Source: Lucifuga dentata | Lineage: Eukaryota; Chordata; Actinopteri; Ophidiiformes; Bythitidae | Assembly (NCBI GenBank): GCA_014773175.1 | Contig: VXCM01000479.1 | Span: 124,001 to 188,000, forward strand | DNA: 64,000 bases | Direction: 5' to 3' | Part shown: piece by piece, positions 51,280-62,610 of the stretch | How the letters are laid out: every line of letters starts with the position of its first letter | Position numbering within the stretch: position 1 is the stretch's first letter | Notes under the pieces: model-generated | The model's database searches: none | The model's input: the letters and a program-made list of their open reading frames with translations, nothing else | Told to the model about the DNA's origin: nothing | Program-made: the position numbers and the translations under genes

Positions 51280-54004
51280 GTGAGTTCAATGTAATTCTGC
51301 TTTTTGTGTTCCGTGGAGTCCACTTCATAAAGCCTGTGGAAATCTGAACAGACAATTGGCTTTATTATCAGTACTCTCTCCCTCTTTGTTTGAGAGACTC
51401 CTCATTATTGCATGAGAAGGAGCTTCTTGACTAATTTTATGATTTAGAGCCCTTTGCTTTATTGCTGAGAGACAGGTGGCTTGTTTTTTTTTTTTTTTNT
51501 TTTTTTTTTTTTTGTTTTTTTTTTTGTTTTTTATTGGTTTAAATTCATTCTTCATTTTCACAGCTTTTGAATGGTGGATACATGGTTTATTAAATTTCAA
51601 GTAATTGAGGCATATGTGAGACAGTGTTCCAAATGAGCATATCATTAGCCTATAGTACACTTTTGAGGCCTTTCATTACAAATTATTACTATTCATAAAA
51701 AGACCCTTTAAAGCAACTTAGAGCAGTGATTTGCCCTCTGTGATGAAAGAAAAAAGGACATTTCGAGCGCTTTATTGTGAATGCAGGTGTTCTTGGCATA
51801 ATAAAGTGTGTTTCATGAGCTTGTGGCTTCCACAGATCAAAAGCTTCACTGAATTAAATTTACATGACAAATACAGCATGAGTCCTTTTGGCTTCTGTTC
51901 CGTCATGGCCGGTGGTGTCAGTGGTCAGAAGTGGCCGCAGGGACTCTGTTGTCTAAAGGAGTTTGACCAGACAGTTTTTACACAATTTTATTTCATGGTT
52001 AAACAACCCCCAGTCAAGTATAACACTGGTATTACACCGGCAATGCTGGTGACTGTGTGGGCATCCTTCCCAGAAGCATTGTTTTTCTCGGTACCCACAC
52101 AGTTCCTACATTTCACATTCCCANAAAAAAAAAAAAAAAGTCATTTGAAGTGAAGAAGTTCCCTTTCTGGTTTCATCATTATTAACCAATAAATTAGGCA
52201 TAATGCCAAATATTTTCTTATATTTTGTGTTTAATATTGGGTTTAATTGCATTTATTATGAAATGCTCTTTAGGTGTCTCTAAAGCTAAATAGTGAAGAT
52301 TGACTTTCTGACAGGTGAAGCAGTTTCTAAATTTGGAAATATGATTGGATTGCTGCTTAAATTATTACACAGCATGATGGTTTTTGAATAAAGACGTTAA
52401 ATGCTTCATTGAAAACATTAGGGTATCATTCACATTACTCTATTGTGAATTTTGAGTTTAGCGTGGCTTTGGTTTCTGAAACACTCTCTCTCCCTAATCC
52501 TAACCCCCCTGAACCTCTTGCTGTCTTTCCAATAATGGAAAGGGACAACAGTGACCTTTAAAAATACATTGCGCACGTTTGATATTTTAGTTGAATTTCC
52601 CCCTTTTCAAGGTGATCACACCCGAATACTATTCACTTTACAATTGCTGTCACTTCTCTCAAAAATGGTTCGATTTCCTTCTGCTACAGGGGAAATGACA
52701 CTTCAAAAAGAGCGGTTCTAAGAATGATGTTATTGTGTACCACAGCAGGAGGTGGCTGACTGTCACGTTCAAAGAATGACTGCATCAACAGCTTTAATAC
52801 TGTGTTATGCAAAGCCAAGAATACAAAAAACATTGTTTTATTAACCTTACGCCTTTATTACCATCAACCAATCACCAGAATCCTGCTTTTCTGTTCTCCT
52901 CATCTTTGTGTATTTAAATAGAATAGAATAGAATGGCAGCTTTTTATATTATTCTAATATTAAGATAAATTCAGATATACTGTAATACATAGCGTGACAC
53001 ACTGCTTCAGAATATCTAATGTCACAGTCAATGAAAGAACCAGTTTATCCTACATGTTCTTTTGCTATTTCTACTGCTGAAGTGTGTGTGGCCTGTCAGC
53101 AATTTTCCTTACACAGATGGGTAAGTGTTAGCTGGTCATTACAGGAAATTGCCCATGTCTATCTTTTTATTGTTAAATGCACTAGAATGCACTGATTCAT
53201 CACTCACACAGGTTTAAAATAAGACTGACTTTGTAGTTTCCCATTTCCTGGCTTTCCACACTCAACTTTTACAGCTTTGTAGCTCAGATTAAACTATCTG
53301 CACCACTGTGCCTTTATTTAGCATGGAAAGTATAGTGGGATTTTCTGTTTACAAACTGTTATTTGACCAACAGTCTACAGAAATGAGCATTGGTGTAAAA
53401 ATAACCTGAACCAGCAATGGCAAAGTGTTACATTAGTACTGCTTTGTATTTACCTCTCAGTGACTGAAGGAGACTGTGCATTCTGTCATCACATTCACTC
53501 AGTGACACCAAGCACCAAAGAATTACATGTGCTTCAGACACACAGTGCATGCTCAAGGTTTGTATCATGTGTGAAAGTTATGATATTTGAGGTAGAGTGC
53601 TGAGGTCACGTCCTTAGAGAGAGACGGTTGAGTGGTTTGTTTATTTTTTTATTTATTCTGAAGTATGTTTCTTCCTGCCCCTGGCGTTAAGGCGTGGTCT
53701 AGCAGGTTTGGTCATATTTCCTGTGAGCACAGCTCATCCAGCCATGTGTCTTTGTGCACCAGAGTGCAGCCTGCTAAATGTAGCATGGAGACTGTGGTGT
53801 CAGGGCCAGTATAATCCCTAAGGAGTAGTCCAGCTCCTGACCCTTTGTGGTCTGCCAAATGTACGCCACACTCCCCCCCCCNCCCCCCCCATATTTGCTG
53901 CAAGGGAGGTAAAAAAAAGATAAAAGTCCTTTTTTCTTTTCATTATTTCCTTATATTTTATTCCTCTTGTGTTATGACTTACTTTTGGTACTCTTGTTTT
54001 TCAG
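51280..54004 (+). other. lrp1b intron, 2725 bp
   Basis: Phase 0 intron. It holds three single-N positions (51499, 52124 and 53882) in or beside homopolymers, and a short GAATA run near 52920. Nothing else is recognised. Confidence 0.92.
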
Positions 54005-54197
54005 GTGTCTTATATTTATGCATTTGCTGTATTTGAAGACTACCTCTATGCTACCCATTCTGACCCATCCAAAGGGACTTCCACTTCAGAGCTGCTGCAG
54101 ATCCATAGGTTCAACATCACAGCAGAGACCAGGACATTAGCCAGCCTGGGGACATCTAGAGCAATCCGTGTTTTCCACAAACTCGCCCAGCCAAAAG
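54005..54197 (+). CDS. lrp1b: lrp1b exon: end of propeller 1
   Basis: This 193-bp exon (phase 0 in, phase 1 out) encodes the last blade of propeller 1: AFAVFEDYLYATHSD, a loop rich in S and T (SKGTSTSELLQ), the strand IHRFNITAETRTL and the closing RVFHKLAQPK. An NIT sequon is present. The loop after ATHSD appears several residues longer than human LRP1B and nearer the length in LRP1; this is from memory. The acceptor is gtttttcag and the donor aag|gtaaag. The next intron is only 128 bp, the shortest in the window. Confidence 0.93.
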
Positions 54198-54325
54198 GTA
54201 AAGGACATTTTGTTTGTGGGCAAAGATGTGCAAATAAATGTGAATTTCTTTTTCATCGTGTGACTCAAAACAGGATCTTTCATTGGTTTATGATATTTCC
54301 CTGCCTCTCCCCATTTTGTCTACAG

Positions 54326-54469
54326 TCAGAAGTCATGCATGTGAGATTGATTCATATGGAAAACCAGGCGGATGTTCCCATATTTGCCTTCTGAGTGGCA
54401 GCTACAAGTCCAGAACCTGCCGCTGTCGCATCGGCTACAGTCTGGGTTTTGATGGAAAGACATGTAAAA
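54326..54469 (+). CDS. lrp1b: lrp1b exon: EGF-like domain 3
   Basis: This 144-bp phase 1-1 exon encodes [20 protein letters not shown], then [20 protein letters not shown] and GFDGKTCK. It is the six-cysteine EGF module that packs against the bottom of propeller 1, and GGCSHICLL is typical of the propeller-linked EGF class in LDLR relatives. The acceptor is ttttgtctacag; the donor aaa|gttagt is slightly off consensus but usable. The split lysine codon is completed by AG of the next exon. Confidence 0.95.
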
Positions 54470-54509
54470 GTTAGTACATTATTTTGCCCTGTATTTTATC
54501 TTAACACAG

Positions 54510-54690
54510 CAATTCTCAGTCTTGCTCATGAAGCCACAGCATTGCATGTTTTCCGTCTCTCCCTGCTCTACCCTCGCCTGATTAGCTAAATCAGGTGTGT
54601 TTAGCCAGTCTGGATCTGGGAGGCACAAACTCTTGATCAAGTGAATACCACTGATTTAGCTAACCCAGTGTGTTCCAAATGATTCGCACT
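54510..54690. repeat. Degraded fish interspersed repeat
   Basis: acagcaattctcagtcttgc, cagcattgcatgttttccgt, ctctccctgctctaccctcg and ctgattagctaaatcaggtg follow the order of a widespread teleost repeat (..ttctcaaccctgctcctgga.. ..gcatgttttccatctctccc.. ..cctgatt..). The ends are worn and the class is uncertain, probably hAT-related. Confidence 0.45.
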
Positions 54691-55338
54691 GGAATCACTT
54701 CTTATTCTTGATGAGCATGAATCCTTCTGATGCAAACATGAAAAGGACAAACAGTGAACATTCTGCATAACTCTTTTTTTGTTATTGGCATGCCTGTAAA
54801 AGGTCATGTGTCACCTTAGAGGAGAGGGTTTGCTATGCATGCATCCTCAGACTGACAGTGATAAAGAGGAGTGCTGGTGGACACAGACCCATCTGAAAAC
54901 GATGTTCCGCTATCGACCTGTCCCCCAGCCTGATTGATTATTGCCATAATGAGGTTGTAAGTTTGTCTGCATTTGTTGGCTGTACTGATCAATTGCTGGA
55001 CATTGTGTAGTTGACAACAAAAGCAGAAGATCAAATTGATGACACAATCTCAGACCCACCACATTTTGATCGGGGTAACGAACCGTCGGGTGGCTTGGCG
55101 TGACACATTTGATTTATTCCCTCCTCATAGATGTTCTGATGACACTAGCGCTCTTCCTTTTTTTACTCTTTTCCTTTTCCTCAGCATAATGAGATTTGGT
55201 GCTAAATGGTAGTGCTTCCTCATACAGTAGTCACGGAGGGGTTTGATATCTGGGTCTCTTCCAATGCTTAATTGTCTCCTGGGTAGTTGGTTTCCCCCTC
55301 AAAAAATGATAAATTGAAGTGAGGCATGTGTGGTCCTC

Positions 55339-55463
55339 ACCCCCAGCATCCCAGTCTCTTGGGTAGGGGCTGAGAGCGAGGAGAGGTCTGCTTCTCTCAC
55401 NACCCCCAGCATCCCAGTCTCTTGGGTAGGGGCTGAGAGCGAGGAGAGGTCTGCTTCTCTCAC
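55339..55463 (+). repeat. Perfect 62-bp duplication across a single N
   Basis: 55339-55400 equals 55402-55463, with N at 55401. Same assembly signature. Confidence 0.95.
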
Positions 55464-55910
55464 TGGAAGCCCTCCTTCATTCCTCCTCTTGTGTCTCTGG
55501 AGGATCCCTAAGGGTTCGGGAACATACAGCCCCCTGAGCTGCTGGCGGGCCGCCGAGGAGCTGCCTCAGCTTTCTAGGCCTCTTTGTTTGCCTTTCCACC
55601 CAGACGCAATACTATTTTAGATCAGAACAGTGTTCACAGCAAAGGCAAGCGATTCCATTGTCTCTGTTTGCTCAAGCATTTTCCTCCTCCAGCTGTCAGG
55701 GGCGAAGCACGAGCATGATTGAGAGGGTAGAGTATAGTCATTGGCACTGATTACTGGCTCCATTAAGGTGAATAGATGGGCCTGGCTCTGGCTCACAGAT
55801 AAGAACAATGTGGCCGGTAAGAGGGTTTAATGCAGGGATCAGCACTGATGAATTAGACCAATTAATTGACAATAACAGTAAAGAGGGGTTCGTCATTTCT
55901 TGTCTTGTAG

Positions 55911-56147
55911 AGCCCAAAAACGATCTCTTCCTGTTCTACGGTAAGGGGCGCCCAGGGGTCATCCGAGGCCTGGATATGAACATCAAGTCCAACAATGAGC
56001 ACATGGCGCCAATTGAGGACCTGGTCAACCCTCGAGCAATTGACTACCATGCAGAGTCAGGATACATCTACTTTGCTGACACCACCAGTTTTCTCATTGG
56101 GCAGCAAAAAATAGATGGAACTAGCCGAGAGACGATACTGAAAGATG
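55911..56147 (+). CDS. lrp1b: lrp1b exon: start of beta-propeller 2
   Basis: This 237-bp phase 1-1 exon encodes the opening of propeller 2: [20 protein letters not shown], then the blade [20 protein letters not shown] and [18 protein letters not shown]. The YGKGRPG.IRG.D element is shared with LRP1 and LRP1B. YFAD replaces YWTD, as in those proteins. The acceptor is tttcttgtcttgtag and the donor gatg|gtgagt. In-frame sequence extends upstream to an ATG at 55808, but a clear acceptor and family alignment place the exon start at 55911. Confidence 0.96.
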
Positions 56148-56884
56148 GTGAGTGTAGGCTTTTTATACTAAACAGCTACATTTTCTGTATATAATTTCTT
56201 ACATCTGAGACTAGTTTGTGACATATCAAGTTAAAACCATTTCACACACTCTCAATGTAGTCCAGATGTACCACACACATATCATACCTCATTTCAAAAA
56301 ACATAGTACAATCTTTTTCACAAGTCTGGCAACAGAGCGGTGCACAGACAGCAACTTGAAGTTACAGCATTGTTTTCTGTGTCACAAGCTTGGAGCTACA
56401 CTGTGCATTCTGCAATAAGATTTTGAATGAGCTTCTAGCTAACATGGATGAAGTAGTTCAGAATAATCAACCTGAGTTCATTTTCAGAAGTCAGAATAAA
56501 GGCATTTCGTCATTATATATAAGGACAATGTCGATATCAGAGATTGATGCTACTGATAATGTGAGTTGTTTGTATCAGTGTAGTTCTCTACACTATTACT
56601 ATGTATAATGACACATTAATAACATACTTCATAATGAGGTTCATTAGTGTGGTGTAGTATGTACTGATTTTTTTTTCTTACAGTACATAACATTGTTTTT
56701 CTAAATGCTTATTAAAAACAATGTACCATAACTGAGCCAGAACTATATTTGAAATGTAAATACCAATATAATTAAGAATACATAGCATATGTTTTGTAAT
56801 TTTCTTAAATTTATTAAATAAAAAAATAAAACACTATTGGCTCATAACTGAATCGTCATCAGCATCATCATCATTCAACTCATC

Positions 56885-56930
<46 letters not shown>

Positions 56931-57113
56931 GAATAATATATATTATTTAGAAGTAGTAGAGTGTTCAGTTCAGTCCAGTTTAGGGTTAAAAGCACAAAGT
57001 GTTGATCCCAGCACCAATCAAAGGCATAATTTTAGACTTCAGATTGTAAGAATGATGACATTTTAGTTTGGCTCTGTAATTCTGTTGAATTTGTGCTGCT
57101 TATTCTGTTGTAG
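56148..57113 (+). other. lrp1b intron, 966 bp
   Basis: Phase 1 intron with a TG microsatellite at 56887-56927. Nothing else is recognised. Confidence 0.92.
56887..56927. repeat. TG microsatellite
   Basis: About 20 TG units in the intron before the YWTNDG exon. Confidence 0.95.
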
Positions 57114-57294
57114 AACTTGACAATGTTGAGGGAATCTCAGTGGACTGGATTGGGAACAACTTGTATTGGACCAACGATGGCTACAGGAAGACAATCAGCG
57201 TAGCCCGGTTGGAGAGAGCCTCTAAGACGAGGAAGACTCTCTTAGAAGGGAACATGTCACACCCCCGAGCCATTGTGGTCGACCCACTCAACAG
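57114..57294 (+). CDS. lrp1b: lrp1b exon: propeller 2, YWTNDG blade
   Basis: This 181-bp exon (phase 1 in, phase 2 out) encodes [40 protein letters not shown] and the start of the next blade, [11 protein letters not shown]. An NMS sequon is present. LYWTNDG and HRK/YRK are LRP1B-like; LRP1 has LYWTDDG. The acceptor is tattctgttgtag and the donor cag|gtcagt. It ends with AG, completed by C of the next exon to give serine. The donor is followed within ten bases by an A-homopolymer with a single N at 57326. Confidence 0.95.
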
Positions 57295-58984
57295 GTCAGT
57301 TTAACAAAAAAAAAAAAAAAAAAAANAAAAAAAAAAAAAAAAAAATCTGTAAATGATTTCTCACTGGTTGTACAGAATAGAAATTTCAGATTTTCCAAAA
57401 ACTTGTTAAATAAATAATATCTAGTAAAGTTAAGCCATGGGCAAAGAAACAGCTCATTAGTTTTGGCTGCAGTATTTCTCCTGGATTTCTTAACATTTAT
57501 TGATGTACTTGCATGAGCTACTACATTAACTTGAATGTTAAAAAAATCTGATACACATATTCCATGATTGTCTATCCTAATGTATATTTCATTGTTGATC
57601 CTGATCCACATGTACATTAAACATTTCTAAACATTTCATGTGAAGAAACTATTAAAAAAAATTGAGGTTTGCATAACCTACTGTAGATGTATGCGCTCTT
57701 TGCACACTTAATGTTTTTTTAATTGAATTTTTGCTTTTTGCTTTATATATGATTATGGGAATTTAATCAGTTTAAGAAAGAGATTATCTACTGATTTGAA
57801 GCACATCTGCTACTGCCTATATAAAACATGAAGTGAGATAAATTGTAATGGAGTGTTTTTATGTTGTGCCATGGGATGATTAATGACATCCATAGTTCTG
57901 ATATCTGCTAAAAAGTTGCATGATGAAATAAAATTCAATTCATTCAATTCATTTCACAGATTGAAACCAAAAGTGTAGTATAAAATCTGCAGCGTGTTTT
58001 GAAGTATCTTATCTGCTGAAAACTCATTAGCTGAATAAGAGAGACTTATTATTGCAGCTCTGCACTAACAAATCTCTGCAAACAAACTAACCTGGCTAAA
58101 CTGGCAAAAACGTGTCAGGTGGTTTATTTAGTAAATGAAATACCTGAATTTACCCACTGCTCATGTTAGTAAATCTGTCCCTCAGACTCAGCCTGGGATG
58201 CATATGATGGTCTACAGATTTTTATTCAGCCCCTCAGCTCTAAAGATAACTTGCCAACAGCATCAAGGGTACGATTTTGGGTTGATATCATTTGCTTTTT
58301 TATGTCAAAGGATTAATCATTTCCTGGCCCTCCCACTGACAGCACAAATGATTAGAAAATCTGGTTTTGGGCTTCTGATGGAATGTTCAGGTGCATCAGG
58401 CAGTCTTTGATCTCTATCTGCTCTGCTGGAAGTGCCTCTTCAGCTGAAATGGATGCTCATCTCCAGCTGATTCCTTCACCACATTGTCCCTATCATATTT
58501 TCTGCTCTGCTTGCCACCTCCAGTCTGTGGTGGCATGATAAGGATTATGTGTGTCAACTTAACTCTGTCAAACCTCTCTATCTTTGAGGTATTAGGGCTG
58601 CTTAGGTTCCCATAAATGTATTCACATAAACATCCATACACAAATAACATTTTATTTGAGTGGATCCTGAACTTGTAGATGAGTGTGTATGAAAATCATG
58701 TCACAATACCAGCAGTTTTGACATTCAGTACTAGCTCTAAATATCAAGTTTAAACATCTGGTAACAGTATCAAACCTTGGTAATCAAGGTGTATCAATTT
58801 GACAATGTATTTTCTCATAGAGGGTTTCTCTCATCTTCAGAAAAGATGATGTTACCAAAAACTCACGAGATACTGGTGCTATTCAATATCTACAAAATAA
58901 TTGTTGTTTTATGTAAAATTACAAGATGCTAAATTGTACTCATACCCATTTACAGTAGATATCGAGTACTATATTAAACTCAGA

Positions 58985-59119
58985 ACATGAATAGAACAGA
59001 CAATAAGAAAATCTTAAAACAATAATAGAAACCCTGTATGAAATATTACAANACATGAATAGAACAGACAATAAGAAAATCTTAAAACAATAATAGAAAC
59101 CCTGTATGAAATATTACAA
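58985..59119 (+). repeat. Perfect 67-bp duplication across a single N
   Basis: 58985-59051 equals 59053-59119, with N at 59052. Same assembly signature. Confidence 0.95.
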
Positions 59120-59755
59120 TCAGTGTTTGCAATCTTGTTAAAAATTCAATTATACTCCAATTAAGGTAATACATCTTTTTTTAATTTCATATGTCATGTT
59201 AATAACATAATCAGATTGGAATCAGCGTAAATTGGCATAACTGTAATCTGAGTTACAGACCTGTACTATGTTATCTTAAGTTGATTTACTCAAGCATGTA
59301 AAAACTCCATCATACAGTCGGTGTAAGCAATCTCTGCATGCATTTCAATCCCACGGCATGCTTTCTCTTATAAGCTAATTAAGCAATGATTTTTGTGTAA
59401 TCAATGAAAGATTGAATTCATATTGATTACATCCATGTATATGGCTTACTCTGCATTTTTGCCTTGCAATACAGAACAAAAATCTGAATATAGTGTGCAT
59501 GTAAATGCAACAGACAACCAGATGCTATTGGAGCCAAAGCTAATGTGGAAGCGTTCTGGGACTTCAGCTCAAAATTGACTTCTAAACTCAAATTTACTGA
59601 TAATGGACATCATCCAGCTTAGAATATATACCCTCTGAGATGCTTTTAAGATACATTTATTGAACATATTTAACATGTACAGCTTCATATAGTATGAAGG
59701 TAGTATCGACATTTTTGTTAGGACACTTAGTATACGGTCCATCTCTACATCAGTT

Positions 59756-59757
59756 GC

Positions 59758-59791
<34 letters not shown>

Positions 59792-59806
59792 TGTGTGCGC
59801 GCGCGT
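59756..59806. repeat. TG/CG alternating microsatellite
   Basis: (TG)n followed by gcgcgcg, an alternating purine-pyrimidine run. Confidence 0.95.
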
Positions 59807-60763
59807 AGGCATGTGTGAGAATCAAGCACCACTGAATAATTCAAAGGGTCATAAAGATGACTTCGAGACAGAGGGAGACTTCGTTCCGATTTTGTTTCAT
59901 CTCCCCTCAGCCAGCCTTCTATCATTGATGAGAAACAGGGGTCACATGGCTTAGTCAGCAGCACTCAAACAGAGCAAATCCCCTGAGTGTGGTTACTACA
60001 AAACAGATCACGTCAAATCATTGACCCAATCACTTTTCAAATACCAGAGCCCCACTGAGAGTTGCACTTTCTGCATACATGAAGTATACTGAAAACCTTT
60101 ATGTGAGGAATGTAAGACTTTTAAATTTTTTGCATTGATGTAGAGTCAAGCTGCACTTTACACTGATGAGCCTGAATAATTCTCTAGGCTAAGATGCTCT
60201 CCTATTTTAACTGCCAAGGAGTTTAGTTACTTGGCTTTACATACAGGAAATCCAGACTCCAGTTCATTTACATGTCAGTCAATATCACAACCATTTTTTT
60301 GTAGTTATTCAACTTTTGTAGGACTGATTCTTTTGTGAAGAATGCTCCTAATATGGATCCAAGTAGCATGCTAAAGACTCAGAGGGCCACCGTCATGCCT
60401 ACACAGGTGTATATAAAAAAAAGATCAGAAGAAGTCACATATTGTGATGTGGAATAATTCATTTTGACAAAAACCTGCAGAATCATACTGTCACATTCTT
60501 TATTAATAAGGAACCACAGTGAAAGGAGCCTTTTGTAGGTAGCATAACCATTTGCAATGTGGGAATAAAGCAGAAATCCTTGCTTTGAGTGTTAAATGTG
60601 ATTGGTGTTTGTTTGCATCAGCTGATGTTCAACTGATGCAACTTTATGGATCATGTCAGACTGAAGAAAAAGTTTCATTATGTGTATGTATATTTATTAG
60701 TGCTATTAACTGCTGTGTGTGTGTACATGTGTATGCATATGTGTACATCTATATGTGCGATAG

Positions 60764-60983
60764 CTGGATGTACTGGACAGACTGGGAAGAGGATGAGGTG
60801 AATGACAGCATAGGGCGGATAGAGAAAGCCTGGATGGACGGATCCAACCGCCGCATTTTTGTCACCTCCAACATGCTGTGGCCCAACGGTTTGACGCTGG
60901 ACCACAGCACCAGCACTATGTACTGGTGTGATGCTTATTATGATCACATCGAGAAAATTCACCTCAATGGGACAGGAAGGATG
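60764..60983 (+). CDS. lrp1b: lrp1b exon: propeller 2, [11 protein letters not shown] blade
   Basis: This 220-bp exon (phase 2 in, phase 0 out) encodes [43 protein letters not shown] and [20 protein letters not shown]. It holds a canonical YWTD and the YWCD form seen in LRP1B. An NGT sequon is present. The start is set by phase and by homology to NGWMYWTDW. The acceptor gcgatag has no ordinary pyrimidine tract: it follows a TG/TA-rich run from about 60714. The donor is atg|gtgagt. Confidence 0.94.
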
Positions 60984-62420
60984 GTGAGTCTATTACGTAG
61001 CAGTCACACATCACACAGTCACAGTAGCCATGATTGATGGGAATCACGTTAGTTGTGATTCTAATGAACTTAATGCTGACTTTTTATTGACTGACTGGCT
61101 TTAATTTAAGCCTGTTTCATCCTACATGATTTTATCCTCGATTTTCCTCCAGCTAATAGTTGCTAACAACGAAAGCCCTAGATTAGAGGCAAATCAGCGT
61201 TCGCTTCCATGAGCAATAATCGCTACGGTTGAACTATTCAAATACACAAACGAAGAAATGGGCCGATGCATTACAGACATTTGAGAGATATCTATCGGGG
61301 TAAATATCTGTACCTGTCGAATAGTCCAAATCAATGAGCTGTGATTGGCAATGATAGCGATAATAACAGCAATACAGCTAATGAGAGAGCAGGACACTAG
61401 GCAATGAAAAATGAGTTAACACCTGCAACTGTGTCACTTTTCATGTGTGTTTTTGTAGACCAGACAGATTGATTGGGGATGCCTCCTGATAGAAGATCAG
61501 TCTTGTAGTTTGCAAACCACATTGAATTCAAAATGCCTAGTTACAAGACAGAAGGTCTTGTAGGGTGAACAGTAGAGAAATCTGAAGACTTTGAAAGTGT
61601 GTGCTTGACCTTAAATGGCAGGTCAGAGGCTAACATTGAATTTATGTTATCTGTTATGCATCTACACTAGCAGTATTATACCTAGAAATTATGTTAATCT
61701 GACTTTTAAAAAAAATCTCCAAATCATCATATTTTTGAATAATACATTTAATTAAAAAGAAGAGTAGAGTTGCATTGTTAATAAAGTTAATGTTGACTGA
61801 AGTGCGATTTAAAGAGGTTATACTTTTTCTAATAATAAAAGGAGCTGATCAACTTATTTACTGCAAATAAAATTTCCACTGAATTCTGCTTTAAATTAAT
61901 TTCATACTTCTTCAGTGTTAATTTCATAGTAAATCAGTGGCTGAATTTGAATTAAAATTCATTGTCGGTTCAGTACTTCAGGGTCAAGTGTTGTTGATTG
62001 AAGGTGTAATTTAACAATGATGCATGTGTTAATCTCCTAAGCAGTGAAACAGGTTGAAAAATGTTCTTTTCCCTATAAGAACTGGTATCAGAACTTGCCT
62101 TCATCCCCAATTGCTCCTGTATACTGTGGCTGTACTGGCGTATTAAACTAATGAATTATTTGCAAATGCTATTTAATCAATGCCAGGTTTCTAGCAAACA
62201 TTATTATAAGCAAACACTGCTGCGTGAATAAATTTGTGCAAAGAAATTGAATCACATTCATCATATACTGTGATCAAATAATATCTATGCTCATATTCAA
62301 GTAGTGAGACTCCTGTTTGGGATGATTGATTTTTTTTTTTTTTTTTTTTTTTGTCCTGACAGTGTCATAACGCTACAGATTGACTACACTGCATGTATGT
62401 GTGCTTGCTTCCTGTTTCAG
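60984..62420 (+). other. lrp1b intron, 1437 bp
   Basis: Phase 0 intron. A T run is present at about 62330-62352. The stretch around 61150-61400 looks less repetitive than the flanks but has no feature I can name. Confidence 0.92.
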
Positions 62421-62610
62421 GTGGTGTATAATGGCAAAGAGCTCAACCATCCATTTGGAATCTCTCACTACCGTAATTACATCTTCTGGACGGAATACAT
62501 GAATGCTTCGGTCTTTCAGTTGGACTTGTCCTCCAGTGACGTCACTCTGCTGAGAAGTGAAAGACCGCCACTCTTTGGTCTGCGTGTCTATGATGCACAG
62601 AGTCAGCAAG
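62421..62610 (+). CDS. lrp1b: lrp1b exon: end of propeller 2
   Basis: This 190-bp exon (phase 0 in, phase 1 out) encodes [36 protein letters not shown] and [20 protein letters not shown]. It closes the second propeller. An NAS sequon is present. The acceptor cttcctgtttcag is strong. The donor caag|gttgtc departs from the gtragt consensus after the GT. It is nevertheless the only phase-1 site I see that joins QQ to GDNACRV, the LRP1B junction. Read-through of this donor would reach a stop about 45 bases later. Confidence 0.93.

Larger units (their letters stand above)
54470..55910 (+). other. lrp1b intron, 1441 bp
   Basis: Phase 1 intron. It contains a degraded fish interspersed repeat (about 54510-54690) and a perfect 62-bp duplication around the N at 55401. 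Confidence 0.92.
57295..60763 (+). other. lrp1b intron, 3469 bp
   Basis: Phase 2 intron. It carries an A homopolymer with one N (57326), a perfect 67-bp duplication around the N at 59052, a TG/CG-rich microsatellite (59756-59806) and a TG-rich 3' end in place of a pyrimidine tract. Confidence 0.92.

Noticed and set aside
51890..52120. 140-residue frame 51731-52153 with a ctgtgtggg/cccacacag inverted repeat
   Set aside because: The frame ends in an N-containing A homopolymer and has no homology I recognise; the 9-bp arms about 30 bases apart are not remarkable.
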